From the NCBI RefSeq assembly GCF_021018895.1, contig NC_079375.1:23725475-23789474 (forward strand): 64,000 nt of DNA, written 5' to 3'. The notes under the pieces were generated by a model. It was given only the letters and a program-made list of their open reading frames with translations. It had not been told where the DNA came from and searched no databases. This DNA is from Seriola aureovittata (taxonomy: Eukaryota > Chordata > Actinopteri > Carangiformes > Carangidae). Made by a program: the position numbers and the translations under genes. Of this stretch, positions 37,488 to 49,198 are shown piece after piece (the first letter of the stretch is position 1; each line of letters opens with the position of its first letter).

Positions 37488-37640
37488 AAAACCAAATACA
37501 GTGTCACCAGCAAAAGGGCAATCAATAAAATCCATAAAAATGTATAAGAATCAAGCAATCGGGGCAATCAATAACAACAAAACCAATTACAGTGTCACCA
37601 GCAAAAGGGCAATCCATAAAAATCCATTAGAATCGATAAA
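37488..37640. repeat. 91-bp direct tandem repeat
   Basis: ACAGTGTCACCAGCAAAAGG begins at 37498 and 37589. The two units are nearly identical around this word and diverge slightly in the A-rich part. Confidence 0.85.
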
Positions 37641-38480
37641 AGTGTGTTTTAAGAAGAGATTTGAAAGAAGTTGCTGATTCTGCTGACGTAGCTTCCTCAG
37701 ACAGCTCTGACTGCGAATACTCTAGTCACCTCTAGTTTTCAGCCTTGCTTCAGGAACGACTAAAAGACTTCTTCCTGAGGATCTCAGGCTATAAACTGGT
37801 TTGTATTCAACTAAGAGTTCAGATATGTAACACGGAGCAAGGCCACAAAGAGCTTTAAAAGTCAACAGTAAGATCAATTCCAAAAAAATAAATTCTAAAA
37901 CATAACGGGAGTCAGTGCAAAGAGGTTAGACCGAGTGTAATGTGGTCATTTCTCTAAGATCTTTGTTAAAAGTCTGTATCGTCTGGATGGAGCATGTTAA
38001 CAGATTTTTGATTGAGGCAGGTGAAGAGACTGTTGTAGTAGTTGAGGCATGTGGAGATGAAAGCATGTGTATTTGAAAGATAAAATAGATTGTATTCATC
38101 TAATATTTCTTAGATGATAAAAACAAGACTACACAAGTTTTGCTGTACCCTGCTCAGAACTTGAGTTGCTGTCAAACCAAACACAAACATTCTTAGCAAC
38201 AGAGTTGATGTGTTCTAACAGGGAACCAGCAGAACCAGCAGATAGACTATTAAAGCAATCTCTGTGTTGCTTGAGTTAAGTTGCAGAAAATATTGTGTGG
38301 TTCAGTTTTCGACACCACAAAGGCAGTCGTGTAGTGAACTCAGGTATATGTGTGTGTCATTGGCATAGCAATGAAAGGAACTGCTATGTGTATTAATAAC
38401 ATGTCCAAAACAGAAATGAAACGGGTCCCAAAACTGACCCCTGTGGGACACCAGCCCAGTCTAGGTTTCTTTTAAAAAAG
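37641..38480 (-). pseudogene. L2/Rex1-like LINE fragment, reverse-transcriptase relic (antisense)
   Basis: Read on the minus strand, 38423-38452 encodes GVPQGSVLGP, the conserved turn before the catalytic box. About 55 bp further on, 38356-38367 encodes YAND within HSSSFHCYANDTHIYL. The expected active-site box is YADD, so one catalytic aspartate is replaced. From there down to 37641 the strand follows the C-terminal and 3' part of the same LINE type, with stops and gaps. It is dead. Confidence 0.75.
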
Positions 38481-39727
38481 TGACACAAACAGTTTTGAAA
38501 TAATCCGGGACATAAACAAAAGCAGATAACAGAAAGGGCCCAATAGATTTGACGACTCAGAAGAAAAACTTTGTGGGTTTTACATCGACTGGACTGGAAG
38601 ATACTTTTATTTATTTACTTTTATTTTATAAAAGCTCAGACATGGAAATGGGAGAGAGGTGATTTAACGTGCTCAGAGGTAAGTGATAAACAACTCAGTG
38701 GGGTCCATAAAGTATAACAGAAGCTCTGATGGATTTACCAGCCAACCAGCAGTCTTGAAAAACAACCTGGGGTCATCCTGATGGGCTTCGATAGGATCAG
38801 AGAAGTATTTACCTGTTAGCATTTTTAACCATAGTGTGTAGTGTAGCAATAACTCAACAAATCTGCAACACAATAAAGTGAAGGGATCTGAATATTTTGT
38901 GAAGTCACTGAAGATGGTTGTGCTTCAATATACAGAGGCCTTGTTTGTGAGTTTGATTCATCCTCCTCTTTTCTCACCTGACTGAGATCCGTGGGATTAT
39001 AAATTCTGACTTTTCTCCCCAAACCGTGGATCCATAGGGTTCTCCTGATCCTAGACAGTTTAATCAATATCTGTGAGCACAAACAAGCCTCAAACAAGGG
39101 GACAGACTTTGTGGATCAAATGGAGCTTTGTGAGTGTGTGTATGTGTGTGTGTGTGTGTTTTTTAGTTCTGCTCTGTTGTAGAAAATTGTACACATGCAC
39201 AGACATCGATCAAGCTCTAAAAATCGAACAGGGTTGACATCATGCTTTATGTATAATGCAGTACGTGATCTACGCATTCTACAATATTATGTGTTGTGTT
39301 TAAAACTACATGATGGGCAAGTAAATTTCTGTGCTCTAAATTCCCCAGTTAATGACGGGGAAGAAACAGAATCATTTGTGAGTACAATCCACTTTAAACC
39401 ATATTAAAAGACCGAACCTCTGGCTCACGCTGTGCTCTCACATTGAAATTGATTATAGGGATGAATTTCAGAACATCAAATCCCCAGGAGAAAACATTAC
39501 AAGTCATACCTGCATGTGGTTTTGTTCTCTGTCCATTTGAAGTATTGGACATTAAAAAGTCACAGCACAGTGAAGCTGGCTTCTTCACTTCTACCTTCAA
39601 GCTTTTAATGGCTGATCAGAGACGGTACATACAGGGCTACGTGCACAAACACACAAATGAGAACAGAGCCATTTGTACTTGAATAGCTGAGAAAAAGGCA
39701 GACTGAAATTGCACCTATAAACTTTAG
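38481..39727. other. 1.2 kb without a recognised gene
   Basis: The open frames at 38825-39097 (-), 39195-39407 (+) and 39443-39682 (+) have no recognisable domain. A short GT tract lies at 39133-39160. Confidence 0.45.
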
Positions 39728-40010
39728 TCCAACTAGAATTACCACCTGGCGATTGTACACCTCTGCCAACCAGCCAGGCTGCAGGAAATATGGTCGCAGT
39801 CTCTTCTTCCTGAGCTACAGCATTTAATAATGGACAGGGGTGTATTTATAGAACATTATGATGTCACAGTGAAGTTGACCTTTGACCATTTGGATATAAA
39901 ATGTCATCACGTGGTCATTTTATCCTACTGGACACCACTGTTAAACTGTGTTATAATTAGTGTATGAATTTGTGAGTAATGGCCAAAAATGGCCTTTGAC
40001 CTTTGACCAC
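39728..40010 (-). repeat. Dispersed repeat fragment (5.35-kb family)
   Basis: Starts CAACTAGAATTACCACC, then ACCTCTGCCAACCAGCC and TGCAGGAAATATGG, followed by TGACCTTTGACCATTTGGAT and a second GACCTTTGACC. It ends in an ACTC tetramer run. Confidence 0.6.
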
Positions 40011-40427
40011 TCACTCACTCACTCACTAACTCAAGGATGTAAGAAGAATAGAATAATAATTCACAGGGCTTGAAGGAAACATTATACTAAAGAGGTTTTA
40101 TGACATTCCTGTTTTTTGTTTTTTTGTTGTACTACAATTACATACAGTATATTATATCAGTCTGGACAGACATGAATGTAAACTGCAAGTAGACTGGTTG
40201 GTGGGTCTCAGGTGTAATGCATGTATGGATGAGTGAAGTGTATGTGGTAAAAGTAAAGGTGTAATAACACAAAACCAAGTAAAGTGTAGCCCATGATGAT
40301 GGTGTCCTGGCGGCTCAGCAAGAGGGAGAGGGAGAAGCCACTCCCTCTCCAGGTGCAGCTGCCTGTTATGGACGGGACTGTCAACTCTGGCACTCCTGGA
40401 AACAACCAACAGAGAGAATTCAAGCAG

Positions 40428-40474
<47 letters not shown>
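40428..40474. repeat. Compound (TA)n-(GA)n microsatellite
   Basis: TA tract to about 40450, directly joined to an AG tract to about 40474. Confidence 0.95.
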
Positions 40475-40475
<1 letters not shown>

Positions 40476-41778
40476 AAGAGTGACCATCACAACTGCACGG
40501 CAATAATTCTTGTTTATTTTTTTATTTTAATCCTCATTTAATCTGGTAGCCTCAGTGAGAATGAGAGTCATGGGAACAAGAAAACATTCACTGACAAACA
40601 CACCATCAGCAAACAGAAACACCACAACAAAGAGACAATTACAAAAGACAAAAAAAAAAACACAAGATAATAAAGTATTAAAATCTCCTTTGAGTATGAA
40701 GGACTCCGCTCATTCCATTTAAAAGTACCTGAAACCTGTTCTGCAAATATTAGTGGGGCTGTAAGGGATATCTTAGGTCAATGGATCATGAGCTATGGTT
40801 ATAATACATTATTATTTAAGCCTTAAAAGAGATGTGAGGTATTTTGGCAGCTGCTTTTTATGTATAATGAAAACAGTGGTGGACCTGGATTGACCCCTGC
40901 CAACCCCTCCGCTACAATGGGAGGTGCCTGCTTAAGAATGAGAATGGATAAACTGTGTATGGTAACAGTCAAACAGGACTCTGTTTGCTGCTCCTTCTTT
41001 ATTTAACACCACCTGGAAACTAGAGCTGGGAGCTAGAAGAAAACCCTCTTTAGAAAATACTTACAGACATATTGTAGTGTATAATACTACGTCTGTATCT
41101 CTCCCCTTCTTCTTTCTTTGACCTTTTATTTCCTTGACAGAGGTATTTTTGTTCTTCCTGTCACTCTTTCTTTGGGAAATGCTGATGTATGAATATGCGC
41201 TGTAGATATTTGGGTAAACAAGCTTTGAATGCCTTCCGAGAGGCAATGAATTTTGAAGCAGGCTTCAAAAGATGAAGTTTGGTATTCTTTTAAGACAGCC
41301 GTCAGTTTGTGACTACAGCTTTCTTTCTTTTTTTTTTGAGGACGTCCATGGATTTTTTTTGTTGTATGCCAGTGTTTTTTTTTGGGTTTTTTTGCTCCTG
41401 CAGAAAACTGACAGCAGTCTGTGCCAGCGTTTGTTTTCAGTGCCAGTGTAAATCTACACGGAACCAAAGAAATTCTTTCAGAAATACATAAAAGCCATTT
41501 CATTTATTTCCATAAGCTGCAGCAAGAGAAGGAATGACTCATTTAATAACATTCTTGGATGTTGTTTTTGACAGTTGAAACTGTTTAAAAGGATAAAAAA
41601 AAATGTAAAAAATAAAAATTGTAATTCTGACTGTGGGAACTGAAACAAGGAAATATTTAATTTCCATATTGTTATGATTCTTTTACAGTTTTCTTGCAAG
41701 ACAGCTGCCAAACGCAGAGAAGCTGCAGCTACAGAACACTTACTGTAAATTCACCCAGAATGATAAAATATTTCCACC

Positions 41779-41782
<4 letters not shown>
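40475..41782. other. 1.3 kb without a recognised gene
   Basis: Non-coding, with poly-T tracts at 41330-41395. The 125-codon minus-strand frame at 41126-41503 is lysine-rich because of those tracts. Confidence 0.5.

Positions 41783-41830
<48 letters not shown>
41783..41830. repeat. (CA)24 microsatellite
   Basis: Uninterrupted CA tract. Confidence 0.95.
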
Positions 41831-41835
<5 letters not shown>

Positions 41836-41984
41836 TTCAGTGCTGGGTTAGGGTTGGACTTCAGTTCAGTACATTCAGTCTGTTGCTGGTTCAAGCTGCA
41901 TTCAGTTCAGTACTAAACTAGTCATTAATCACTGCACATAAGGTTAACAGCTCAGTGGTGTATTATTTATAACTGAACTATCAG

Positions 41985-42110
41985 ATAATTTTTTGGGACT
42001 GTGAACTGTTAAAATTCAAAAGTGTGACCAAGAACATGAACTAGTTCCCTTTTAATGTGTGAAGTGAACTTTGAGCTAGCTCTTAAGAAGTGTGAACTTA
42101 CACAACACTG
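41985..42110. repeat. GTGAAC-word dispersed repeat, copy 2
   Basis: Shares GTGAACTTTGAGCTAGCTCT and GTGTGAACTTACACAACACT with 28256-28460. Confidence 0.5.
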
Positions 42111-45100
42111 AAACAAGTGCAAGTATATAATTATATTAGATGTAAGATTCATAGTGAACTTTGGTGCAGATATTCACATTCCCCCTCTGGATCAGCTGTA
42201 AAAACGTTGGTGAGGCTTCGTCCAGCATCATCATCAGGTCAAATCTTCCATTTTTCCAGTAGTTTATGATCAGATACCCAGACACTGACGACTTTCCCAT
42301 AAGCCTCAGCTCAGGATTTGCATCATTTCCTGATAAGAGGTCATTTGAATAGATAAAAGACAATGGAATGGATTAAAGTGTCTGCTGAATGAATGGTTTA
42401 ATATGATGAATCAGGCGAATTTTCAGAATTCAGACAGTAGCTCAGGGCTACTAGCCACCACAGACAGTATGTCATTAATCTGATTTGGTAAACTTGTCCT
42501 GGTGTGATGTGATTTTAAAACTCTGGTGGTTGTCTAAATGGCCACAGACACTTTATAGCTCCTTTCTTTATTGTAATGAAGAATCAGCCAGAGGTTTTTA
42601 AACAGCCCCATTTTTCTAGCTTTTATTGAAATTATTAGGTGTTTCAAGTCCAGTGAGTAACCTTAAATGGTACAGAGGTAAGTGGTAAACTGCCAAAGGT
42701 AAAAACAAATCAGAGAAATAAAGTAAATATCAGATATAAGTAATGAGTGAACAACCTCAAGTTATTCTGCAGCAGTGGAAGTTACTAAAGTTCCAGTTTG
42801 TATCGATTACTGACAAACCTTCTGTTTATAAAGACTAGACTGTGTTGTACAAATAATGCTACTAAGGTTGTAGTAACACTGTCCAAGGTGTTTACAAGAT
42901 GCGACACACAGGTCCTCTCTAGACATTGCTATGATTATTATTTTGTTTAACTCGGTTTTCCCACATAAAAACAATAAACACAAAAAAATAAATCCGGAAA
43001 TTGGAGCTGGAAGCATCTCCTCTTCCTTCCTGATTGAGAAATCTGGATCAGGCTTTGTGACCCGCCCACCACCACCTGCTCGCCCCAGGTGGACAGGTGA
43101 AAGAGCAGAGAGCATCAAGATGGTTAGAGGAGGAAACATCAGAGAGACTCAGTCAGACCCAGACTCAGATGAGGAGTCTGAGACCAGAACCAGAGACTGG
43201 CAGACTGATCAGAACAGTTAGCGTAGTTAGCATCTTTTATTTATGTTGTTTGTTAACTTGTAACTGGCAGTGACTGACACAGTGTGAGTGGTTGTGCTAA
43301 TGCTAACTCTAGCTCTGTGTACTGACAAGGCTCCAGGTTTATTTAGCAACGCCCCTTGTCCCCAGAAGATGACAGGATTGGTTCCTTAGGTGACATGAAT
43401 CCCTGGCATTGACTCCTTATTTCGCTCATGATATTTTCTTGTATTATACCACATGGACATGTTGACAGGGTTAAAAACTTAATTTTCATTGGAGGGGGGT
43501 CTTTAAAGAATGTTTGCATGAGAACAAAATCAGCAAAGGTAATCCGGTTCTTAATACGAGAAGCTTAAACCACATTGTGAGCCAGATTTAGCTCACAGAG
43601 CATTATACACTAAGAGCAGCATAAACGCCATGTGTCTTAGTCTGGCTGCAACTGACCAGTTAAAAAAAAGTAAAATTGTGTTTTGATATGTTGATGTTTT
43701 GGTTTTTTCTCTCCATCTCTCTTGCTTATGGAGTAATTGAAGCAGCAGGTCTGTGTTTTATAGATTATTGCACTGTTGAATGGTTGTAATCCCAACCAGT
43801 AGTTACAGTTTTCGTCACGGAAGTCGGAATAAAAGAAATCATTTCGACATTGTCCAGTCTTAATTTCCATTTATTGAGGTTTTCAAAAAGTCTTAAAACG
43901 CATTGATTTTTCTAAGATGGTGCAGGAGCCCTGTGAATGGTTTGACAAGCAGCAGTGTGACAAGCAGCAGGATGACAGGAGACTTTGAAGTCTGTAAAAA
44001 AAGCAGTGAACTGTGTCAGGCACACCGAGGGAGGGTCAGAGGGTGAAACAGGCACGGAAAGGTCTTAACAAGAGTCATTTTCCCACATCAGATCTCAGAG
44101 TTGTCAGTCCATCAAAAAGACATTTCCTTCTTATTTATCTTTCAGCCTTCTTTCCAGCCATCTGACCCTAAACTTTTAACCTTAAACTTCAAGGAGATAC
44201 CAACTAAAACCCTGACTTTTACATAAAGAATCCTGATTTATCTGATTGGTTTGATTTCACTGAACCCTTTGAATGGGGTTTTACACTGGTTGCCGGACTA
44301 GGAGCTGGTCCTGAACCCGTCGCACAGTGACCTGTTTGATAACCGAGCCAAGTCTCCTCCTTCCAAACCTGCTAACACACTTCTCTGCATCACCATAGAT
44401 TCGTTTCAAGCTTCCCAACTGAGAAGCTCCACCACCTCTCTGCCCACATGTCCGACTCCTTTCTTTCACACCTGCTGTCCACAGCTGCCACCGCTTCTTC
44501 CTTCCAAGACTACATCATCCTGGATGATGCTTGCAAAAATGGACTGTAAATCGGCTGTGACATAATTTCCTCTCCTACTGGACTGCATGACAGTCACATT
44601 ATATATCCAGTTATACCTTGACACTGCTCCCTGCATCAGATTTGGTGGTTTGCTACAGCCAAAGGCGTGTTGCTTTGCATTGGCCACCTGAAGTGTGTCA
44701 CAGCCTGGCTCTTATAGCCATGACACAGCATTTTAAAGATTAAGATAGCTAGTTAACTTAACAGAAATTGCTGAAATATATTCTGAAATAAACAATGAAT
44801 AACAGAAGAAACTAAAGTTGCCACATCACCAGAGGGACGCCTGCAGAGCGAGTGAGAGAGATTAACAGGACCTAGATTTTATAGTCTGGTGAACACTGTG
44901 CCCAGGTGTCACAAGAAGGCACTGATGACGTGCTGAGGATAGCAAGATGGATTACAACACCGCCACAAAAATAACAACAGGTGTCGCCACCAGTGTCATC
45001 GCTCTCTCCTCCCCCCCCGCTCTTTTACAAGCCGTACCTCATCGCCATCATCCTTATTCATACAGACAATAACTTTCTCGTCGACCTTATCAATAAAAGG

Positions 45101-45854
45101 CCATTCAGGATCACTCAACATCATACGGTTCAACTCACCCAACCTCTATCCAACACCAATTAATTATCCATGTTCCAGGCTACAAGATTTCCACTAACTA
45201 CACCCTGTCCCATTCCTCCTTTCAGAAATTCTAATCGTCGGTGCCAGACTCGAGTTCCCATCCATCACAGGCCCCGGCATCTTCAGCCTCCATCTTTAAC
45301 TGAAGTTTACCATTGCCATCCCGTGACATACCTTTAACCAGCTCTATCACCTGGGCCCATTCGGCATTCAAAATCAGAACCTCCAACCAAGTTTACATCA
45401 GCGGTACCACTGCTTCCACCTACAACCCATCTTCCCACTGAAGTCCAACATTTCCATCCACACCGCGGAGACTCTTGTATTCAGTCTCAAACACAGCGAG
45501 ACTGACCAGCTCTGCCTCTCTTATTTCCACTTAAATTTGTATTTTTGTCCTTCCAAACCGACCTTGAACTACATCAGGTGCAGGCTACCTCACCATGCTT
45601 CTCCACTGGATTCAGAGCTTCGATTGGTTTTGCACCATTTTTCCTTCTTTAAAAATGTCCCATCATTTGCCCTTGTTTGTTATTTTGGAGGTTATTTTCA
45701 TTAGTAATTGCACTTTTTTCATGGCTCCGTATTTTGTAGTAGTCAGTATCTATTCTTCAAAGTTTGTGTTTTGCCTAAGGGGTGTGTGTTTTGTCCTCGG
45801 GGTCCACCTCACAACACTATAACATGTGACCAAGCTCCAAAATACACATGCAAA

Positions 45855-45856
<2 letters not shown>
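42111..45856. other. 3.7 kb without a recognised gene
   Basis: Positions 42175-42310 repeat part of the 37.2-kb fragment. The frame at 42931-43221 (+) ends in an acidic stretch, SDPDSDEESETRTRD, next to a few CpGs. This may be a transposon-derived fragment, but I cannot name it. The interval 44940-45530 is C-rich with several CpGs and small open frames and looks like a decayed element. No RNA gene was seen. Confidence 0.4.

Positions 45857-45928
<72 letters not shown>
45857..45928. repeat. (CA)36 microsatellite
   Basis: Uninterrupted CA tract. Confidence 0.97.
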
Positions 45929-45929
<1 letters not shown>

Positions 45930-47739
45930 CACGCCCAGTGCTTGTCAGAAGGCAAGTGGCAGTACAAAGAGCCCTCTGAAACATCAAGTGGTGACTTCCA
46001 CACTAGCTCAGGGGTAACATATCTGACCTTGGAAGAGCTCTCAGATGCTTTCGTTGCTTTCAGAAAATCACTCACACTCTGTGCTCTCTTCTTCTCCCCT
46101 CTGCTGTCTCCCCACTCTTTGAATCACAAAGCAAAGCCCTGATTGTGGAATATGCTTTCACACATCACTGAATTCTCTTCAGTCTAAGCTCTGTCACTTC
46201 CTCTTTTTTTTTTTTTTTTTACCTTTACGTCTTTCTCTCTCTCACCAGTCTCTCTTTCTGTGAATCTCTCGACTGCCAGGGAACATGGACTAGTTTTAAA
46301 TGTACTGTATGTAAGAATGTGAAGAATGTGTATTCACATATTGTTTATTTGATATGTATTTTTGTTTCAATGAATGCTGCTCTGTCGTAATATTTGCGTT
46401 AATATGGAGGAATTTAAAGTTTGGTATGATGTTGGAATATCTTCTGTTCCTGTTTATTTGGATTACCAGGTGTCAATCTGTTATTAGCCAATCAATGTTC
46501 GTTATAATCTGTTAAATTACTGTCGTGTGTTAAAGTTAGAAGTGGGCTTTTATCAGTGAGTACCATTCTAAGCAGGAGTTGTGTTTTCCAGTGGGTATTA
46601 TGGACCTTAATGTTATTCCTTCCCCAACTTTCTCTGTTGCCAATAACAGCCTGTGGACAGATTTATATTTAACTGTATTTTACGAGAAAATCAAACGGTT
46701 GTAACGTTTATGCTTATATTGAAAGGGTAGACTGCTCCTTCTCTTTGGCCTGGGGAGGTTAAATTGGCTCTTTCCCAGCACCGTACAGGGCTGAATTTCT
46801 TTCCCAGTCTGACCATCACGTCACTGTTTTGACTGATGTCCAGGGCGCTCGCTCGTGTCCACCTACACAGTGCGAGGTTGTGCGTTAGCCACATAATGGT
46901 GACTGCAGCTCACTGAACGACCATTGATGTCATTAATAACAAGGGTTTTCCGACCATTACACAGAGAACCTTTAAAGAAATGAAGCTCAGATAAGAGCAG
47001 ATGAAAAGTAAATGTACCTCATATAAAAGGTAGGTCTTCCATTGTCTCTCAGAACAGATAACCAGCTGTACAAATGTGTTTAAAATCTGCTTTAAAAAGG
47101 CAGTTTCGATAGACACTTGACTGAACGAGATACTTTAGTTTTTAACAGAGTGCGCCATCTCATTTTTAAGCACATTTGGTCAACCATTTTGATAATTATT
47201 TAAAATGATTATCATCGATAGGGTGTCTTGTTCTAGGAAGAAGAGAAAGTGAAATTTGAACTACACTTTGTACTCACAGGAGCTGAAACAGAGTGCTGAT
47301 GACAAGCTAAATCACAATAGCTTAGGTTCTTATCTAAGTCATAACTATCTAAAACAAAAAAAAGTTTTAAAAATACTAATTCATCTTCAATATTTCACTT
47401 TCCAAACATGGATTTGCAATATTCAACATTTGTTTGCACATAAAATTAGTTTCTGTTTGCTGGCAAATCCTGCTTCTGTTTGTGTAAAACATTAATCTAA
47501 ATCATGTGTGTGTTGGAGCTGCTGTTTTGAACTTCCATTGATGCAACCCTGTGTCTCCATGACTCTGGTTTCTTGGGCCACTAGTAAACACACCACTTAC
47601 TGATTGCTTTTCTACTCAACCACAAGATTTATTTGACTTTTGTCCTGCAGCAAACTATATGATTATATGTTACTGTGCATTTAATTTGGTAATTTAAAAA
47701 TGACAGTACAGAGAAGTGCAGACATAGATTCTAAATGTG
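45929..47739. other. 1.8 kb without a recognised gene
   Basis: A poly-T run lies at about 46204-46220. AT-rich DNA with no assignable feature. Confidence 0.5.
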
Positions 47740-48330
47740 ACTTTATGCCATAGTTAAATGTAATATATATACATTCTGTATATTGAATTCCCCATATATG
47801 ACATACAGTATATGTATATGTAAAATAAAAGCACATATGTAAAAATTAAATATGAAACCTATTAAAAATTGGAACTAGCGCATACAAATATGTTTATGTA
47901 TGTGTGCTTATATTGTGACCATATGTTACATAAATATGTATATCCATACCAAAGCCTGTCAGTTTATGTTGAGACCACTTTCCCAGGGTGTGAAGACAGA
48001 CATGTTTCAAATTTATGAGAAATTAATAAGAAAAACATGAAGCATGTAGAATTATTATATGTATATAGTTTTAATAAGCTTGCATATATAAATCAAATAT
48101 ATATCATTAATATATTTATAGTGGCAACATCTTATACCATGTAAAAATTAATCAAATAGATATTTTTAATATATGTATATATACACATTTTACAATGGGT
48201 ATTTTATATATGTTTAAATCTATATATTCTTATATTCAGATTATGTATATAATATATACTCTTAAAGGTGAAATATATGGCAACATCACTCTTGATATAG
48301 AGACATATACAGTATGTCATATGTTACGTT
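47740..48330 (+). repeat. AT-rich segment paralogous to 52.92-53.45 kb, copy 1
   Basis: Shares an ordered series of blocks with 52920-53450: TCCATACCAAAGCCTGTCAG, AAATTTATGAGAAATTA, TTTTAATAAGCTTGCAT and CTTAAAGGTGAAATATATGG followed by CAACATCACTCTTGATATAG. It ends in TATGTCATATGTTACG. It is rich in TATATG words and has no open frame. It may be an unclassified transposable element. This copy is not followed by satellite DNA. Confidence 0.65.
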
Positions 48331-48496
48331 TCTGTATGGGTGTTGTTTCTTTTTAATAACCTTTTCTCCGTCGCTCCACGGACACACCACATCACAAAAT
48401 GAGGAAATGTTTTGCATATAAAGACGGACTGGTGAAGCTGTTTGAACTTGCTGTGTTTGCATGTGGAGTTTTTTTTTTTTTTTTTTCCATCAACAG

Positions 48497-48636
48497 CAGG
48501 ACTTTGGCCACAGCGCTGATTGCTGACCAGAAGTGTCGGTGGTGGACCAGTCAGCCATATGCCAGCCAATTCCCTGCTGGTAACCTTCAGCATGCAGCTG
48601 ATGTGCACCGAGGTGTCTTTTCGGAAGGTCTCCAAG
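48497..48636 (+). other. Candidate internal exon (unproven)
   Basis: The acceptor is a long T tract ending CCATCAACAG at 48496. The donor is a perfect consensus, AAG|GTAAGT, at 48636/48637. The 140-bp interval has one plus-strand frame without stops (RTLATALIADQKCRWW onward, about 46 codons). On the opposite strand an open frame reads LETFRKDTSVHISCMLKVTS, which weakly resembles the C-terminal half of a zona pellucida domain, but splice signals on that strand are poor. I cannot name a gene. Confidence 0.3.
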
Positions 48637-49128
48637 GTAAGTTTTGTTGCTGATGAATCCTTCCACATCTAAAACTTGTGATTAATGTATATCTCACTTT
48701 TTTTTTTATTAACAATACAAAAATCTCATAGAGAATCTGTGTGTGGCACAGTGTTTGCAGATGTAAGACTGGGACAGTAAAGACAAATTATCATCATCAA
48801 CAGGAATGTTGCAACTATATAAAAAAAAAATGAATACAATTCTTTAATCTTCAATATAAGTACAAGCTGGTTCAAAGAATGAAAGTTTCATTTGTACGGC
48901 TCCTGTGCGGTCCTTCCTCCTGGTGGAAAATGTGTGGATAATGACCCTTACACGACAGGTGTCTGCAACAGATTGTTTTTGTCAAGCACAACAATATGCC
49001 AGTTCAGTACAAGTGCAGATTTATTGCAAGTCTGTGGCGTTGGATTACATTACAGTCCAAAACCACAGACCTGGAATAAATCCTTCATTTGTGAGACTTC
49101 TAACTTCTGTGCTTTTGTTTGTTTTTTT
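48637..49128. other. Intron-like or intergenic sequence
   Basis: Contains open frames at 48892-49227 (+) and 48905-49168 (+) without a recognised domain. Nothing else is assignable. Confidence 0.4.
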
Positions 49129-49151
49129 GAGAGAGAGAGAGAGAGAGAGAA
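49129..49151. repeat. (GA)11 microsatellite
   Basis: GA tract. Confidence 0.9.
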
Positions 49152-49198
49152 GGAAGGGGGAGAGGTAAAGGAGGCGTTTAAATCAACTGCATTACTCC

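Noticed and set aside
40320..40355. Short hairpin GGAGAGGGA/TCCCTCTCC as a regulatory RNA
   Set aside because: Nine-base arms in purine/pyrimidine-rich DNA are easily formed by chance, and nothing around it supports a function.
41126..41503. 125-codon lysine-rich minus-strand frame
   Set aside because: The lysines come from poly-T tracts on the plus strand. No domain is visible.
44940..45530. C-rich region with several CpGs as a coding gene or viral relic
   Set aside because: The open frames are short and switch often. I could not find any conserved motif, so it is left as unclassified decayed sequence.
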